DNA of 64,000 nucleotides from positions 496,001-560,000 of the forward strand of contig NZ_JAPDNR010000001.1 in NCBI RefSeq assembly GCF_025989125.1, written 5' to 3'. Shown here piece after piece: positions 40,733 through 50,661 of this stretch. This DNA is from Chitinophaga nivalis. GTDB lineage: Bacteria; Bacteroidota; Bacteroidia; Chitinophagales; Chitinophagaceae. Both the position numbers and the translations under genes were made by a program. How positions within the stretch are numbered: the stretch's first letter is position 1; each line of letters opens with the position of its first letter. The notes under the pieces are model-generated. The model did no database searches. It was not told the DNA's origin and saw only the letters and a list, made by a program, of their open reading frames with translations.

Positions 40733-43700
40733 TTATGCGTGTGTGGCGTCCGGGATATAAAATTCGCTGTTTTTATCTTCGGGATCCAGTGAGGCCGATT
40801 TAACAGTAGCCTTACGTTGTACCCAGGAGAAGATGAGCGGTAATATCAGCAGGGACGCGAAAGTAGAGGCAATCAATCCGCCTATTACTGCGCGGCCCAG
40901 TGGCGCCGTCTGATCACCGGCTTCACCCAAACCGGAAGCCATCGGTATCATACCTACGACCATCGCGATGCTGGTCATCAGAATAGGCCGTAACCTTACC
41001 GCGGCACTTTCCAGGGCCGATTTGCGGGCATCGCTGTTTTCCAGTCTCAGCTTCTCTGCATTGGTCACCAGCAGGATCGCATTGGCCACCGATACGCCCA
41101 CCGACATGATGATACCCATATAGGATTGCAGGTTCAACGTAGAACCGGTGAGCAGCAACATGATCAGGGAGCCAGCCAGTACTGCGGGGATGGTAGATAC
41201 AATCACCAGCGCTACTTTAAACGACTGGAAGTTGGCCGCCAGCAATAACAGGATCACGATAATGGCTACCAGCAAACCGGATTGCAGGCTGTCCAGTGTT
41301 TCTGTCAACAGATTCATCAAACCGCGTTTTTCCACACTCATACCACGCGGTGGTTCACCGGCGCGTTTGATGGCTTTATCCACAGCATCTGCCGCGCGGC
41401 CCAGGTCTTTCTTATGCACATTGGCGCCGATAGAAATAATACGCACAGCGCCTACCCGGTCATATTCTCCGATAACGGTATCCGGCTGCAACGTAGCCAC
41501 ATCGCCCAGAAAAGGCCTGGTCTGGTTCTTTGAAACCGGGATGGCCGCCATATCATTCATGCTGCTCATCTGGTTTTCCGGTACGGATATCTGTACAAAA
41601 TAAGAGGTCGCATTTTTCTCATCCAGCCACACGTTCTTTTCTGTGAAGCGGCTGGAAGAAGTAGCGGCGGTCAGTGATTTGGCAATATCCGTTACACTCA
41701 CGCCCAGCTGTCCGGCACGTTCCCGGTCAATATTTACCCGGATAGCCGGATAGTTCAGCGGCTGATTAATCTGTACATCCCGCAGGTAGGGAATCTTTTT
41801 CATCTCTGCCAGTACCTTCTCTGCAAAAGGCTTGCTCTCTGCCAGGTTTTTCCCCATGATGGCTACTTCCACGGGGGTAGCAGCACCCTGGCTCATTACC
41901 TTATCGGTCAGGTCAATCGGTTCAAAACTCAATTTCACTTCCGGCATCTGCTGGTGTAATTTTTTCCGGTACTTCTCCTTGAAGTCATCCATATTCACCT
42001 TGTAATCCTCTTTCAGATTTACCTGCATCACCGCTTCGTTGGGACCAGCCATAAAGAGATAGATCGGGTTGGTGGAATAAGAGGATGGATGGGTACCAAT
42101 GAAAGAAGAAGTGATTTCTATGTTCTTTTCTCCTACCATTTCTTTCAGGATGCTCACACCTTTCAGCAACATGGCTTCGGAGCGCTCTATGCGCGTGCCT
42201 TCGGGCGCTTTCAGGCGCAGCTGGAATTGTCCGTTGTTGAGCTTCGGCAGAATATCCCGGCCGATGGTGCTCATACATAATACAATCACCACCACAATAC
42301 CTCCGAGGTAACCAATCACAACGCCTTTACGTACGCGCATCAGGCTTTCCAATAGACCCAGGAAGCGCATTTTGAATTTCTCAAAACCCTTCAGCTTCGC
42401 CGGATGCTTACGCTCGTGCATTAAGTCTTTTTCCAGGTCCGTTGCTTCTTCGTGCGTAAGCGCCAGCGTAGCATGATGGGTGGTATGTCCTTTAAAATGA
42501 TCTGCTTTCAGTATCCAGTTTGCCAGAATAGGTACCAATGTCTGGGCCAGCAGGTAAGCGGCAATCATAGAAAATCCGATGGCCAGCGACAGCGGCAGGA
42601 ACATGGCACGGGGCACGCCTCTCATGGTAAAGGAAGGGGCGAATACCGCGAGGATACAAAACAGTATCAGCAATTCCGGGAAGGCTATTTCACGGCAGGC
42701 ATCCAAAATTGCCTTGGCTTTGGGCTTGCCCATTTCCAGGTGCTGGTGAATATTTTCAATGGTCACCGTAGCCATATCCACCAGGATGCCAATGGCCAGT
42801 GCCAGGCCGCTCAGGGTCATAATGTTGATGGTTTGTCCGGCCAGTTTCAGGCACATGACACCAATCAGAATAGAGACAGGAATAGTCAGGATAACAATAA
42901 AGGCACTACGTTTATCTCCCAGAAACAGCAATACCATCAAACCGGTGAGTACAGCCCCAATAGCACCTTCACTCACCAGGCTTTTCACCGCGTTGATCAC
43001 ATAGGTACTCTGGTCAAATTCAAAAGATACTTTTACATCTTCCGGTAATAATTTCTGGATATTGGGCAGGGCTGCTTTCAGGTCTTTTACAACTGTCCAG
43101 GTGGAAGCATCCGCTGTTTTAATAGCCGGCAGGTATACAGATCGTTTGCCATTGATAACGGCATAGCTGGTGGTCACATCAGCGCCATCTTCTACGCGGG
43201 CCACATCTTTCAGGTATACGGTAGGGCCATCTCCCATCACCAGGGGAATGGTTTCAAAATCCTTCACCTTACGCATCACGGTATTATTGGGCGTGAGGTA
43301 AGTAATATCGCCGATACGTACGTTTCCGGCGGGGGATATCTGGTTGTTGTCTTTTACGGCCGCTACTATCTGATCCGGGGTAAGGTGATGGCTGCGCATC
43401 AGGGCCGGGTCTACATTAATCAGTACAGTACGGGAGTTACCACCAAAAGGTGCCGGGGAGCTGAGCCCCGCAATACGGGAGAAGGATGGCCTGACGATAG
43501 TCATGGCCAGATCCTGCAGCTCATTATTGCTGCGGGTAGCGCTGCTCAGTGCCAACTGGCCGATAGGCAGCGTAGAGGCATCGAACCGTATAATAAACGG
43601 TGGCTGTGTACCGGCAGGCATCGATGCAAATGCACGATTGGCCATGGCGGTTACCTCTGCTGCTGCCTGTGCCATATTGGTGCCTTCATAGAAGGACAAC

Positions 43701-43975
43701 TTAAGCATGGTTAACCCTTGTATATTCTTTGTTTCAATGTCTTTGATACCACTAACATACAGGAACAGGTTCTGGTAGTTGGTAGCAATAAATCCTTCCA
43801 TCTGTTGCGGCGACATCCCGCCATAGGGCTGCGATACGTAGATAGAAGGCAGGTTCAGATCCGGGAAGATGTCTATTTTTATATCTCTCAGGGAAGAAAC
43901 GCCAAAGAACAACAGTCCTACTACCATCACAACGATGGCAACTGGTTTTTGTAAGGCGGTTTTAATCAGATTCAT
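40733..43975 (-). CDS. RND efflux pump, inner-membrane permease
   Basis: The 1080-residue protein has the RND layout: TM1 (PVAIVVMVVGLLFFGVS), a first large periplasmic loop, TM2-6 with GLALAIGILVDMATVTIENI, an about 60-residue cytoplasmic linker rich in Lys, His and Glu (about 495-545), then the second half ending in RPILMTSIAMVVGMIPMASG and GEAGDQTAPLGRAVIGGL. In TM4 the acidic pair of the HAE1 proton relay is not complete: D400 is present but is followed by M401, as in metal-type pumps with one Asp. The substrate cannot be assigned. It is the middle gene of the efflux operon. Confidence 0.93.
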   Translation of the reverse strand: MNLIKTALQKPVAIVVMVVGLLFFGVSSLRDIKIDIFPDLNLPSIYVSQPYGGMSPQQMEGFIATNYQNLFLYVSGIKDIETKNIQGLTMLKLSFYEGTNMAQAAAEVTAMANRAFASMPAGTQPPFIIRFDASTLPIGQLALSSATRSNNELQDLAMTIVRPSFSRIAGLSSPAPFGGNSRTVLINVDPALMRSHHLTPDQIVAAVKDNNQISPAGNVRIGDITYLTPNNTVMRKVKDFETIPLVMGDGPTVYLKDVARVEDGADVTTSYAVINGKRSVYLPAIKTADASTWTVVKDLKAALPNIQKLLPEDVKVSFEFDQSTYVINAVKSLVSEGAIGAVLTGLMVLLFLGDKRSAFIVILTIPVSILIGVMCLKLAGQTINIMTLSGLALAIGILVDMATVTIENIHQHLEMGKPKAKAILDACREIAFPELLILFCILAVFAPSFTMRGVPRAMFLPLSLAIGFSMIAAYLLAQTLVPILANWILKADHFKGHTTHHATLALTHEEATDLEKDLMHERKHPAKLKGFEKFKMRFLGLLESLMRVRKGVVIGYLGGIVVVIVLCMSTIGRDILPKLNNGQFQLRLKAPEGTRIERSEAMLLKGVSILKEMVGEKNIEITSSFIGTHPSSYSTNPIYLFMAGPNEAVMQVNLKEDYKVNMDDFKEKYRKKLHQQMPEVKLSFEPIDLTDKVMSQGAATPVEVAIMGKNLAESKPFAEKVLAEMKKIPYLRDVQINQPLNYPAIRVNIDRERAGQLGVSVTDIAKSLTAATSSSRFTEKNVWLDEKNATSYFVQISVPENQMSSMNDMAAIPVSKNQTRPFLGDVATLQPDTVIGEYDRVGAVRIISIGANVHKKDLGRAADAVDKAIKRAGEPPRGMSVEKRGLMNLLTETLDSLQSGLLVAIIVILLLLAANFQSFKVALVIVSTIPAVLAGSLIMLLLTGSTLNLQSYMGIIMSVGVSVANAILLVTNAEKLRLENSDARKSALESAAVRLRPILMTSIAMVVGMIPMASGLGEAGDQTAPLGRAVIGGLIASTFASLLILPLIFSWVQRKATVKSASLDPEDKNSEFYIPDATHA

Positions 43976-44037
43976 ACTTTTCTATATTGCAAATGAGTTC
44001 AGATAAATGTTGGGGGGCAGCTGCACGGCGCACAGTA

Positions 44038-45450
44038 TTACAGTTGATGCAAAAAGAGCTGCAAATCCCCAATGGTAGCTGATTTATACAGGATAGCCTG
44101 CCATACGCCATTGTAAGCAATATCCCGGTCTGTTTCGGCCCTGTTGATGTTATACAGTGCCTGCGACAGGTCAGCAATGTTGGAAAGTCCGTTTTCATAC
44201 AGGGTACTTTTCTGCAGGAAAGCGTCACTGGCGGCTTTCAGGCCTACCGGTGCCTCGCGGTATTTCCGGACCGCGTTTTCTATCTGCTCTTCCGATAACG
44301 AGAGCTGGTGCTGTAAACGGTTGTAGGTTTGGGTGTACTCATTTTTTAAACCTGCTGTTGTATACTCCTGCCGGGCTACCTGCGCTTTGGTACGCCACAG
44401 GTCTGTTACCGTCCAGGATAAATTAAGTCCTACCAGGTAGTTGGTGCGTTGCGGATGAATACCGTCCCAGTAGCCTTTGCTGTAGCTGCTGGTATTGGCA
44501 GCACTATAATCCGATTCAAACCCTGATCCGCGGGTTTGCAGCACGCTCATAAAAGAGAGACGGGGCATGGCATTTTTACTGAGGGAATGTTGGTTGGCTT
44601 CACTCAATAATACCCGTTGATTAAATAATTTCAGCAGGGGTTGTTGCTGCAGGGTAGCGGTGTCTTTTGCCGATACGGTTTCCAGCAGTTGTTGCGGGAT
44701 CCTGGTAACAAAGGTCGTATCGAGCACAAATGTCTGTGGCAGCACATCCATCATCTCTGCCAGCTTGTTGCTCTGCACACTTTCGTAGTTGACAGCATCT
44801 ACCAGTGTAAGCCGGGCTTTGGATACTTCTGCGTTGGCAATGGAGCTGTCGACTCCTGCACTCAGGCCATTCAGCGCCCGGTTCAGGATAATCCGCCGCA
44901 GGTCTTCCGCCCTTTTCAGGTTGGATTCCATAGAGCCCCGTAAGCGCTGCGCCGCCAGCAGATTGAGATAAGCGCCGGCAATACGGATCTGTTGTTCAAA
45001 TTTTTCCTGTTCCAGGTCGGCGATGTTGGTATTGTATTGTGCCTGGGCAGCCACTACTTTGGCGCGTTGGCGGCCAAAGGTTACCACGTCCCAGCTGATG
45101 TTGGCGAGATACAGGCCACCAAATGCCGCGTTCCAGTTCTGCGAGGGCAGCGCCGGGCCGGATGCACCGGTAGACCAGCCTTTGTAAGCCCAGGTAGGTC
45201 CGTTTTGGCCATTGATGGTACCATAGCTGTTTTGTGCAGCCAGGTTCAGGTCTGGCAGGTATTCTCTTCTTACAGCGCTGATATTTTCAGTAGCTGCTTT
45301 GGCATAGTTTTCTTTTGCCTTTATTGATTGATAATTTTTCAATCCTGTTTGCAGTGCTTCCTGTAAGGTAAGCGGGTCAGACTGTCCCATTACAGCCACT
45401 GTATTACTTGCCGCAAATACAAGCAGGCAAAGCGGTTTCCAGATGTTCAT
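44038..45450 (-). CDS. TolC-family outer-membrane efflux channel
   Basis: The 470-residue protein has a signal peptide (MNIWKPLCLLVFAASNTVAVMGQ) and two halves of outer-membrane efflux protein repeats, with long heptad-rich helices such as NLKRAEDLRRIILNRALNGL and ending near LYNINRAETDRDIAYNGVWQ. It forms the trimeric exit duct for the RND pump encoded next. It is the first gene of the efflux operon and lies 113 bp after the AraC regulator in the same direction. Confidence 0.93.
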   Translation of the reverse strand: MNIWKPLCLLVFAASNTVAVMGQSDPLTLQEALQTGLKNYQSIKAKENYAKAATENISAVRREYLPDLNLAAQNSYGTINGQNGPTWAYKGWSTGASGPALPSQNWNAAFGGLYLANISWDVVTFGRQRAKVVAAQAQYNTNIADLEQEKFEQQIRIAGAYLNLLAAQRLRGSMESNLKRAEDLRRIILNRALNGLSAGVDSSIANAEVSKARLTLVDAVNYESVQSNKLAEMMDVLPQTFVLDTTFVTRIPQQLLETVSAKDTATLQQQPLLKLFNQRVLLSEANQHSLSKNAMPRLSFMSVLQTRGSGFESDYSAANTSSYSKGYWDGIHPQRTNYLVGLNLSWTVTDLWRTKAQVARQEYTTAGLKNEYTQTYNRLQHQLSLSEEQIENAVRKYREAPVGLKAASDAFLQKSTLYENGLSNIADLSQALYNINRAETDRDIAYNGVWQAILYKSATIGDLQLFLHQL

Positions 45451-45563
45451 ACTCTAATCTATAGCGTCTAAAAAAGCCTTTGATGCTGGCGGAGGCGAAT
45501 AAGCATGCAAAGATAACAGGGGGTCTTGCCTGCCTGTTAGGACAATTCAGCTATTGACTTGTA

Positions 45564-46424
45564 CTATTTGAACATCATGTCCCGGAAATCCTGTGGAGAG
45601 ATACCGGTGTTATTCTTAAAAAAGCGGCTAAAGTAGGCAGGGTCTTCAAATCCAAGCTCATAGCAGATCTCCTTGACACTTTTGTGACTAAATGCCAGGT
45701 TCCGTTTGGCTTCCAGAATAATGCGGTCGTGGAGTAATTCCGTAACTGTACGGGAGGTATTTTCCTTGGTGATTTCATTCAGCCGCTTGGGCGTAAGGGC
45801 AAAAGCATTGGCATAAAAGGCCACCTGGTGTTCTTTTTTATAATGCTGTTCCAGGAGGCGGCGCAGTTGTAACACTCTGCCATCGTAGTTCAGCGGCATC
45901 ATGTTTTCTGTAGCATTACGTTTCTTTTCACGTTCTGCCAGCAACAGAAATGCATTGAGATAGTGTTTGATGATACTGCTGCTGAAAGCGGCGCCGCTCA
46001 TTTCCAGGTTCATGAGTGCAATCAGCTGATGGAAAGCCACCGTAGTTTCCTCCCGGACTCCAATAGGGCCATATCCTTGCCAGTTGTCGAACAGGTTGGT
46101 GAAATCGTACAGGGTTTCCCGGTCGTGTTTATTGGTAAAATAGAATTGTTCGGTAAAACACAGAAAGTGGCCTTCCCGTTCACAGTCCAGCTGATGTACC
46201 TGGCCGGGGCGCAGCAGGAATAACATATTATCTTCCACTTCATACCAGACGAAATCCACCATATGCCGGCCTTTGGCTTTGGTAAACCAGATCACCTGAA
46301 AGTGGTCATGCCGGTGCGGCTGATTGGTCAGTTCATTTTTAAACGCGTTGAGTGGAAAAAGACTGAAGTGGTCTTTATACGGTAATTGCTGATAAGGTAT
46401 GTCTACTCCCCTGTTTGTTAACAT
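45564..46424 (-). CDS. AraC-family transcriptional regulator
   Basis: The 286-residue protein has an N-terminal cupin sensor (about 30-150, with PHRHDHFQVIWFTKAKGRHM) and a C-terminal pair of HTHs (about 185-285), ending with the AraC signature ICYELGFEDPAYFSRFFKNNTGISPQDFR. Its position upstream of the efflux operon and in the same direction suggests that it controls that operon. The effector is unknown. Confidence 0.92.
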   Translation of the reverse strand: MLTNRGVDIPYQQLPYKDHFSLFPLNAFKNELTNQPHRHDHFQVIWFTKAKGRHMVDFVWYEVEDNMLFLLRPGQVHQLDCEREGHFLCFTEQFYFTNKHDRETLYDFTNLFDNWQGYGPIGVREETTVAFHQLIALMNLEMSGAAFSSSIIKHYLNAFLLLAEREKKRNATENMMPLNYDGRVLQLRRLLEQHYKKEHQVAFYANAFALTPKRLNEITKENTSRTVTELLHDRIILEAKRNLAFSHKSVKEICYELGFEDPAYFSRFFKNNTGISPQDFRDMMFK

Positions 46425-46523
46425 AATACGTTTTAAAATTACGCTAAAATGCCGGGTCAGTGATACCGCCTGTGGATTTTAATGTAGCTTTAAGCCTTGC
46501 GGGCACTTTGCGCGCAGGTTTAT

Positions 46524-46531
46524 TACCTTTG
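46524..46531 (+). promoter_or_regulatory. -7 box of the ispG promoter
   Basis: TACCTTTG lies 23 bp before the ATG at 46554. It excludes the TTG start at 46497, which lies upstream of it. Confidence 0.6.
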
Positions 46532-46553
46532 CACTGCAGGAAAACAAAAACAT

Positions 46554-48515
46554 ATGCAACTTTATTGCAACAATCTTACAACATACAAGCGGCTGGCCAC
46601 ACTGGAAGTAAAGGTAGGCGATTTACTGATTGGTAGTAACCATCCGATACGGGTGCAAACCATGACGACTACTGATACCATGGACACAGCAGGTACCGTG
46701 GCCCAAACCATCCGCTGTATTGAAGCAGGGGCAGAACTGGTCAGGATTACCGCCCCCAGTAAAAAGGAAGCTGAAAATCTGCTCCTCATCAAAAATGAAT
46801 TACGCAAACAAGGATATACCACTCCCCTGGTAGCTGATATACATTTTACCCCCAATGCCGCTGAAGTAGCAGCCCGCATCGTGGAAAAAGTGAGGGTTAA
46901 CCCGGGTAATTATGTGGATAAGAAGAAGTTTGAAACCATCGATTATACGGATGTAGAATACCAGGAAGAAATAGACCGCATCCGGGAACGATTTACGCCG
47001 TTGGTCAACATCTGCCGGGAGTATGGTACTGCTATGCGTATCGGCACCAACCATGGCTCCCTGAGCGATCGTATCATGAGTCGTTATGGCGACACCCCGA
47101 TGGGCATGGTGGAAAGCGCCATGGAGTTTCTCCGCATTGCCGAAGACCTGCATTACCGCAATATTGTACTTAGTATGAAAGCCAGCAATCCGCAGGTGAT
47201 GGTACAGGCTTACCGCCTGCTGGTGCAAACCATGCAACAGGAGCTGGGACATTGTTATCCGCTGCACCTCGGTGTTACAGAAGCCGGCGACGGAGAAGAC
47301 GGCCGTATCAAATCGGCCATTGGTATTGGTACCCTCCTCGAAGATGGCGTGGGCGATACCATCCGTGTATCCCTGACGGAAGATCCCGAATTTGAGCTGC
47401 CGGTATGCCGCGATATTATCAAAAGATACACTAACCGTAACGACTATACGGCTATTCCACCGGTGGAACAGCTGCCCTACTCTCCTTTCTCCTATAAACG
47501 CAGAGAAAGTATCGTAGTGGAAAATACCGGCGACAAACAGGTACCCGTAGTAGTAGCAGACTATAGTCATGCCGGGCACCTGCAACCGGATGATCTCCGT
47601 GCGATTGGGTACACCTATGATGCACCCAGCGATAAATGGAATATCGGGGATGCCGCCGCAGATTATATCTATACCGGCCGGCAATTACCCGCCTTCGGGT
47701 TACCGGGTACCCTGCGTCCCATCGTGGATGCCGATTATTGGGAGACCCTGGAAAACCGGGCAGACAGCCTTCCCTATTACGACACACCTGGTTACCTGCA
47801 GGCCTGCCGGCAAGGTACCCTCGCCCGTATCAATTTTGTGTGGGTCAACTGTAATGAAGCAGCTATCACTGCCTGGGACGAGCTATTGACGCAACTGGCG
47901 CAACCCGATGCGGCAGCCCACACCATACTCGTGGCCACTGCTACCGGTAGTAATGCGATGACGGCTGTCAGACGTTTCTTTATCCGGTTACTGGATAAAA
48001 ACATCACGGTGCCGGTGATCATTCAGTCTGTGAGTCCGCAGGCGAATGCCGACGAACACCTGATTCACCACGCTACAGAAACCGGCGCATTGCTCCTCGA
48101 TGGCTTCGGAGATGGTATCTGGCTGGTCAACAACCCCGCCATACCAGCCGATCAGGCCACGCTGAACAACGTCGCTTTTGGTATCCTGCAGGCCACCCGT
48201 ACCCGTATCTCAAAAACAGAATATATTTCCTGTCCTTCCTGCGGACGTACCCTGTTTGATTTACAGGAAACCACGGCCCGCATCCGGGCGGTCACCCACC
48301 ACCTGAAAGGCGTGAAGATCGCCATCATGGGCTGTATTGTGAATGGCCCCGGAGAGATGGCCGATGCCGATTTTGGCTATGTCGGCAGCGGCGTGGGCAA
48401 AATTACCCTGTACAAAGGAAAAGAGATCGTAAAACGTGGCCTCAACAGTGATGTAGCCGTAAATGAACTCATTAACCTGATCCGGGAAAACGGCATGTGG
48501 GTAGAAAAGAATTAA
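46554..48515 (+). CDS. ispG: 4-hydroxy-3-methylbut-2-enyl diphosphate synthase, long form
   Basis: The enzyme (about 653 residues) makes HMBPP in the MEP isoprenoid pathway using a [4Fe-4S] cluster. The N-terminal TIM barrel begins with HPIRVQTMTTTDTMDTAGTV and has KVRVNPGNYVD and RIGTNHGSLSDRIMSRYGDT. The C-terminal domain carries the cluster cysteines in CPSCGRTLFDLQ and MGCIVNGPGEMADADFGYVG. Between them sits an about 250-residue A* insertion, as in the long IspG of Bacteroidota and plants, so it is roughly 280 residues longer than the E. coli enzyme. The ATG at 46554 follows a good promoter. Confidence 0.96.
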   Translation: MQLYCNNLTTYKRLATLEVKVGDLLIGSNHPIRVQTMTTTDTMDTAGTVAQTIRCIEAGAELVRITAPSKKEAENLLLIKNELRKQGYTTPLVADIHFTPNAAEVAARIVEKVRVNPGNYVDKKKFETIDYTDVEYQEEIDRIRERFTPLVNICREYGTAMRIGTNHGSLSDRIMSRYGDTPMGMVESAMEFLRIAEDLHYRNIVLSMKASNPQVMVQAYRLLVQTMQQELGHCYPLHLGVTEAGDGEDGRIKSAIGIGTLLEDGVGDTIRVSLTEDPEFELPVCRDIIKRYTNRNDYTAIPPVEQLPYSPFSYKRRESIVVENTGDKQVPVVVADYSHAGHLQPDDLRAIGYTYDAPSDKWNIGDAAADYIYTGRQLPAFGLPGTLRPIVDADYWETLENRADSLPYYDTPGYLQACRQGTLARINFVWVNCNEAAITAWDELLTQLAQPDAAAHTILVATATGSNAMTAVRRFFIRLLDKNITVPVIIQSVSPQANADEHLIHHATETGALLLDGFGDGIWLVNNPAIPADQATLNNVAFGILQATRTRISKTEYISCPSCGRTLFDLQETTARIRAVTHHLKGVKIAIMGCIVNGPGEMADADFGYVGSGVGKITLYKGKEIVKRGLNSDVAVNELINLIRENGMWVEKN

Positions 48516-48595
48516 TTATTAAATATTACTTAAAATGGTAAGCAGCGCGTTTGTCAATGAATAAAAAGCATTAATTTTTGATAAATTATCTTTTT

Positions 48596-48922
48596 ATGAA
48601 AAAGCTTCTCACCGGAATGCTGGCTTTGTTCATGGGTTTAACTGCTGCCGTAGCACAAACACCAGCCACAGTTGTAAAAAAAGAAGGTAAAGCGGTACAT
48701 GCGCGCGCCGAAGAAAAAACAGTAAAAACCAAACAGGATGTTAAACAAACAGCAGCACCTGCAGTTGTTGCCACTGATGCCAAATTAAAAAAAGATGGCA
48801 CTCCTGACAAAAGGTTTAAAGAGAATAAATCAGTAGTACCAGCAGCAGGTCCCACTAAAAAAGATGGCACGCCTGATATGCGGTACAAAGCCAATAACAA
48901 AAAAACAGTTAAAAAAGGGTAA
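48596..48922 (+). CDS. Small secreted Lys-rich protein with two KKDGTPD repeats
   Basis: The 108-residue product has a signal peptide (MKKLLTGMLALFMGLTAAVAQ) and a very basic, Ala/Thr/Lys-rich remainder. Two copies of a 16-residue unit occur: KKDGTPDKRFKENKS at about 67-81 and KKDGTPDMRYKANNK at about 88-102. The motif recurs in Chitinophagaceae secreted proteins, but I know no function. An earlier ATG at 48578 adds six residues. It is followed by a strong terminator, so it is a monocistronic unit. Confidence 0.7.
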   Translation: MKKLLTGMLALFMGLTAAVAQTPATVVKKEGKAVHARAEEKTVKTKQDVKQTAAPAVVATDAKLKKDGTPDKRFKENKSVVPAAGPTKKDGTPDMRYKANNKKTVKKG

Positions 48923-48950
48923 AGAAAAATTACCTGCTACTTAATAAATA

Positions 48951-48984
48951 AAAGATCCCGGATAATAATTTATCCGGGATCTTT
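48951..48984 (+). terminator. Terminator of the small secreted protein gene
   Basis: A 14-bp perfect stem (48951-48964 with 48971-48984) with a 6-nt loop and a TTATTTT tail. It starts 29 bp after the stop codon. Confidence 0.88.
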
Positions 48985-49135
48985 TATTTTAGTTCCTGCT
49001 CTCCTGTTCTCTTCATCATTTTATCTCTTCCCGCAAAAGGAATTTTTATATTTTTAGTACTTCGTTTTTTCGCATGCACGCTTTTCGCCGCTTGTTGGTG
49101 TATAACAACCGGTTATCGCCCATAGTGATTAGTTA

Positions 49136-49167
49136 TTTGACAACACATTGGTGGTCAGCTACTTTTG
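49136..49167 (+). promoter_or_regulatory. Promoter of the TsdA/DsrE unit
   Basis: A full Bacteroidota promoter: TTTG at 49136-49139, a 20-bp spacer and TACTTTTG at 49160-49167. The ATG at 49197 lies 30 bp downstream. Confidence 0.65.
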
Positions 49168-49196
49168 TAGTGAAATATACCAACCTGTAATTTTAG

Positions 49197-50210
49197 ATGG
49201 AGACCAACAATCACAACGTAGAACGCTATAAACGGCTAGTATTTAAACTTTTCACGTGTTTGTTTTTAATGGGAACCGTGATTTTTTTTGAAACTTTTTT
49301 TCTTTATTACCGCACGTTATGGGAACAGCTTACACACAACAACCCGCCACCTTCCAGGACCTTCACACCCGAAAAGATGTGGCAACCACCAGACAGCACC
49401 ACGATACCCGCCGGCACAGCGGGCGATATGATCCGTTACGGGCATACACTCATCAGCGAAACGGCGCGCTATCTGGGTCCTAAGGGCAGCGTATTGCAGC
49501 TCTCCAACGGTATGAACTGCCAGAACTGCCACCTCGAAGCGGGTACCAAACCATTTGGCAATAACTATAGCCGGGTGGCCAGCGTTTATCCCTTGTTCCG
49601 GGCCAGATCCAACAGCCGCGAAACCATTTATAAGCGCATCAGCGACTGTTTTGAACGCAGCCTGAATGGTACTGCACCCGATTCTTCCAGCCGGGAAATG
49701 ATAGCGATAAAAGCCTATATTGAATGGCTCGGCAGTGAGGTAACAAAAGATACGCCACCCACTGGCGCTGGCATCAAAAAGGTGCCGCTGCTGGCCCGTG
49801 CTGCCGACCCCAAGAAAGGCCGGCTGGTCTATCAGCAACAATGCAGCAGCTGCCATGGCGCCGGTGGAGAAGGTCAGCTGCAACCGGATAAAGTAGCTTA
49901 CCTCTATCCGCCATTATGGGGACCAGCCAGTTACAACGACGGGGCAGGCATCTACCGGCTGTTTAACCTGGCCGGCTATGTGAAATACAACATGCCCTTT
50001 GGCGTAGACTACAACAGTGCCCGGCTCTCTGATGAAGAAGCCTGGGATGTAGCCGCCTACATCAATTCCATGCCCCGGCCGCATAAAGACCAGGGCGGCG
50101 ACTGGCATGACCTCCGGCAAAAACCCATCGATTTTCCTTTTGGTCCCTATGCAGATGCTTTTTCTGAACAACAGCATAAATACGGACCTTATCAACATAT
50201 GCACCCTTAA
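49197..50210 (+). CDS. tsdA: TsdA-like dihaem c-type cytochrome (thiosulfate dehydrogenase family)
   Basis: The 337-residue protein has an N-terminal membrane helix (about 13-38) and two CxxCH haem sites: C108-Q-N-C111-H112 and C216-S-S-C219-H220. A Cys in RISDCFERS (C151) is 43 residues after C108, close to the spacing of the unusual Cys axial ligand in TsdA. A methionine in KYNMPFG (M266) is a good ligand for haem 2, and the PPLWGPASYNDGAG motif is typical of TsdA. TsdA joins two thiosulfate molecules to tetrathionate or runs in reverse. A helix anchor instead of a cleaved signal suggests it faces the periplasm from the inner membrane. It leads the operon with DsrE, a binding protein and LysR. 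Confidence 0.85.
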   Translation: METNNHNVERYKRLVFKLFTCLFLMGTVIFFETFFLYYRTLWEQLTHNNPPPSRTFTPEKMWQPPDSTTIPAGTAGDMIRYGHTLISETARYLGPKGSVLQLSNGMNCQNCHLEAGTKPFGNNYSRVASVYPLFRARSNSRETIYKRISDCFERSLNGTAPDSSSREMIAIKAYIEWLGSEVTKDTPPTGAGIKKVPLLARAADPKKGRLVYQQQCSSCHGAGGEGQLQPDKVAYLYPPLWGPASYNDGAGIYRLFNLAGYVKYNMPFGVDYNSARLSDEEAWDVAAYINSMPRPHKDQGGDWHDLRQKPIDFPFGPYADAFSEQQHKYGPYQHMHP

Positions 50211-50230
50211 ACGTTAAACTGTAAACCACC

Positions 50231-50650
50231 ATGAAAAAAACATTGCTATTGCTTTGCTGTTGTTGTATCCTGGCTGCCCATCAGGCTATCAGCCAGCAAA
50301 AGACAAAATACAAAGCAGTCTATCAGCTCAACAGTGACGATGATAAAATCATCCGCGGTACCCTCCGCAATATTAAAAATGCCCTGGAAGATCCGCGCCT
50401 GCAGCAAAAGATTACCATTGAACTGGTAGCGCATGGCGGTGGCGTAACTGTATTCAAAAAAGATCATCCCTACGAAGAACTGCTGCAGGACCTGAAAGCA
50501 CGGGGTGTGATTCTGGTAGAATGTGAGAATACCCTGAAAGAAAGGAACATCAAAAAAGAAGAACTGTTTCCTTTCATCAGTTATACCCCCAGCGGTAACG
50601 GCGAATTAATTATCCGCCAGCAGGAAGGCTGGTCTTACGTACACCCATAA
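50231..50650 (+). CDS. Periplasmic DsrE-family protein
   Basis: The 139-residue protein has a signal peptide (hydrophobic core LLLLCCCCILAAHQA, with cleavage near ISQQ) and a DsrE-like fold: KAVYQLNSDDDKIIRGTLRN, then TIELVAHGGGVTVF and the single conserved cysteine C98 in LVECENTLKERNI. That Cys is the sulfur-carrier residue in this family. It starts 20 bp after the TsdA-like gene, so it probably handles sulfur from the same substrate. Confidence 0.82.
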   Translation: MKKTLLLLCCCCILAAHQAISQQKTKYKAVYQLNSDDDKIIRGTLRNIKNALEDPRLQQKITIELVAHGGGVTVFKKDHPYEELLQDLKARGVILVECENTLKERNIKKEELFPFISYTPSGNGELIIRQQEGWSYVHP

Positions 50651-50661
50651 ACGAAAATAAC

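Noticed and set aside
46497..46553. TTG start of ispG at 46497
   Set aside because: The promoter -7 box at 46524-46531 lies downstream of it; the ATG at 46554 fits the family.
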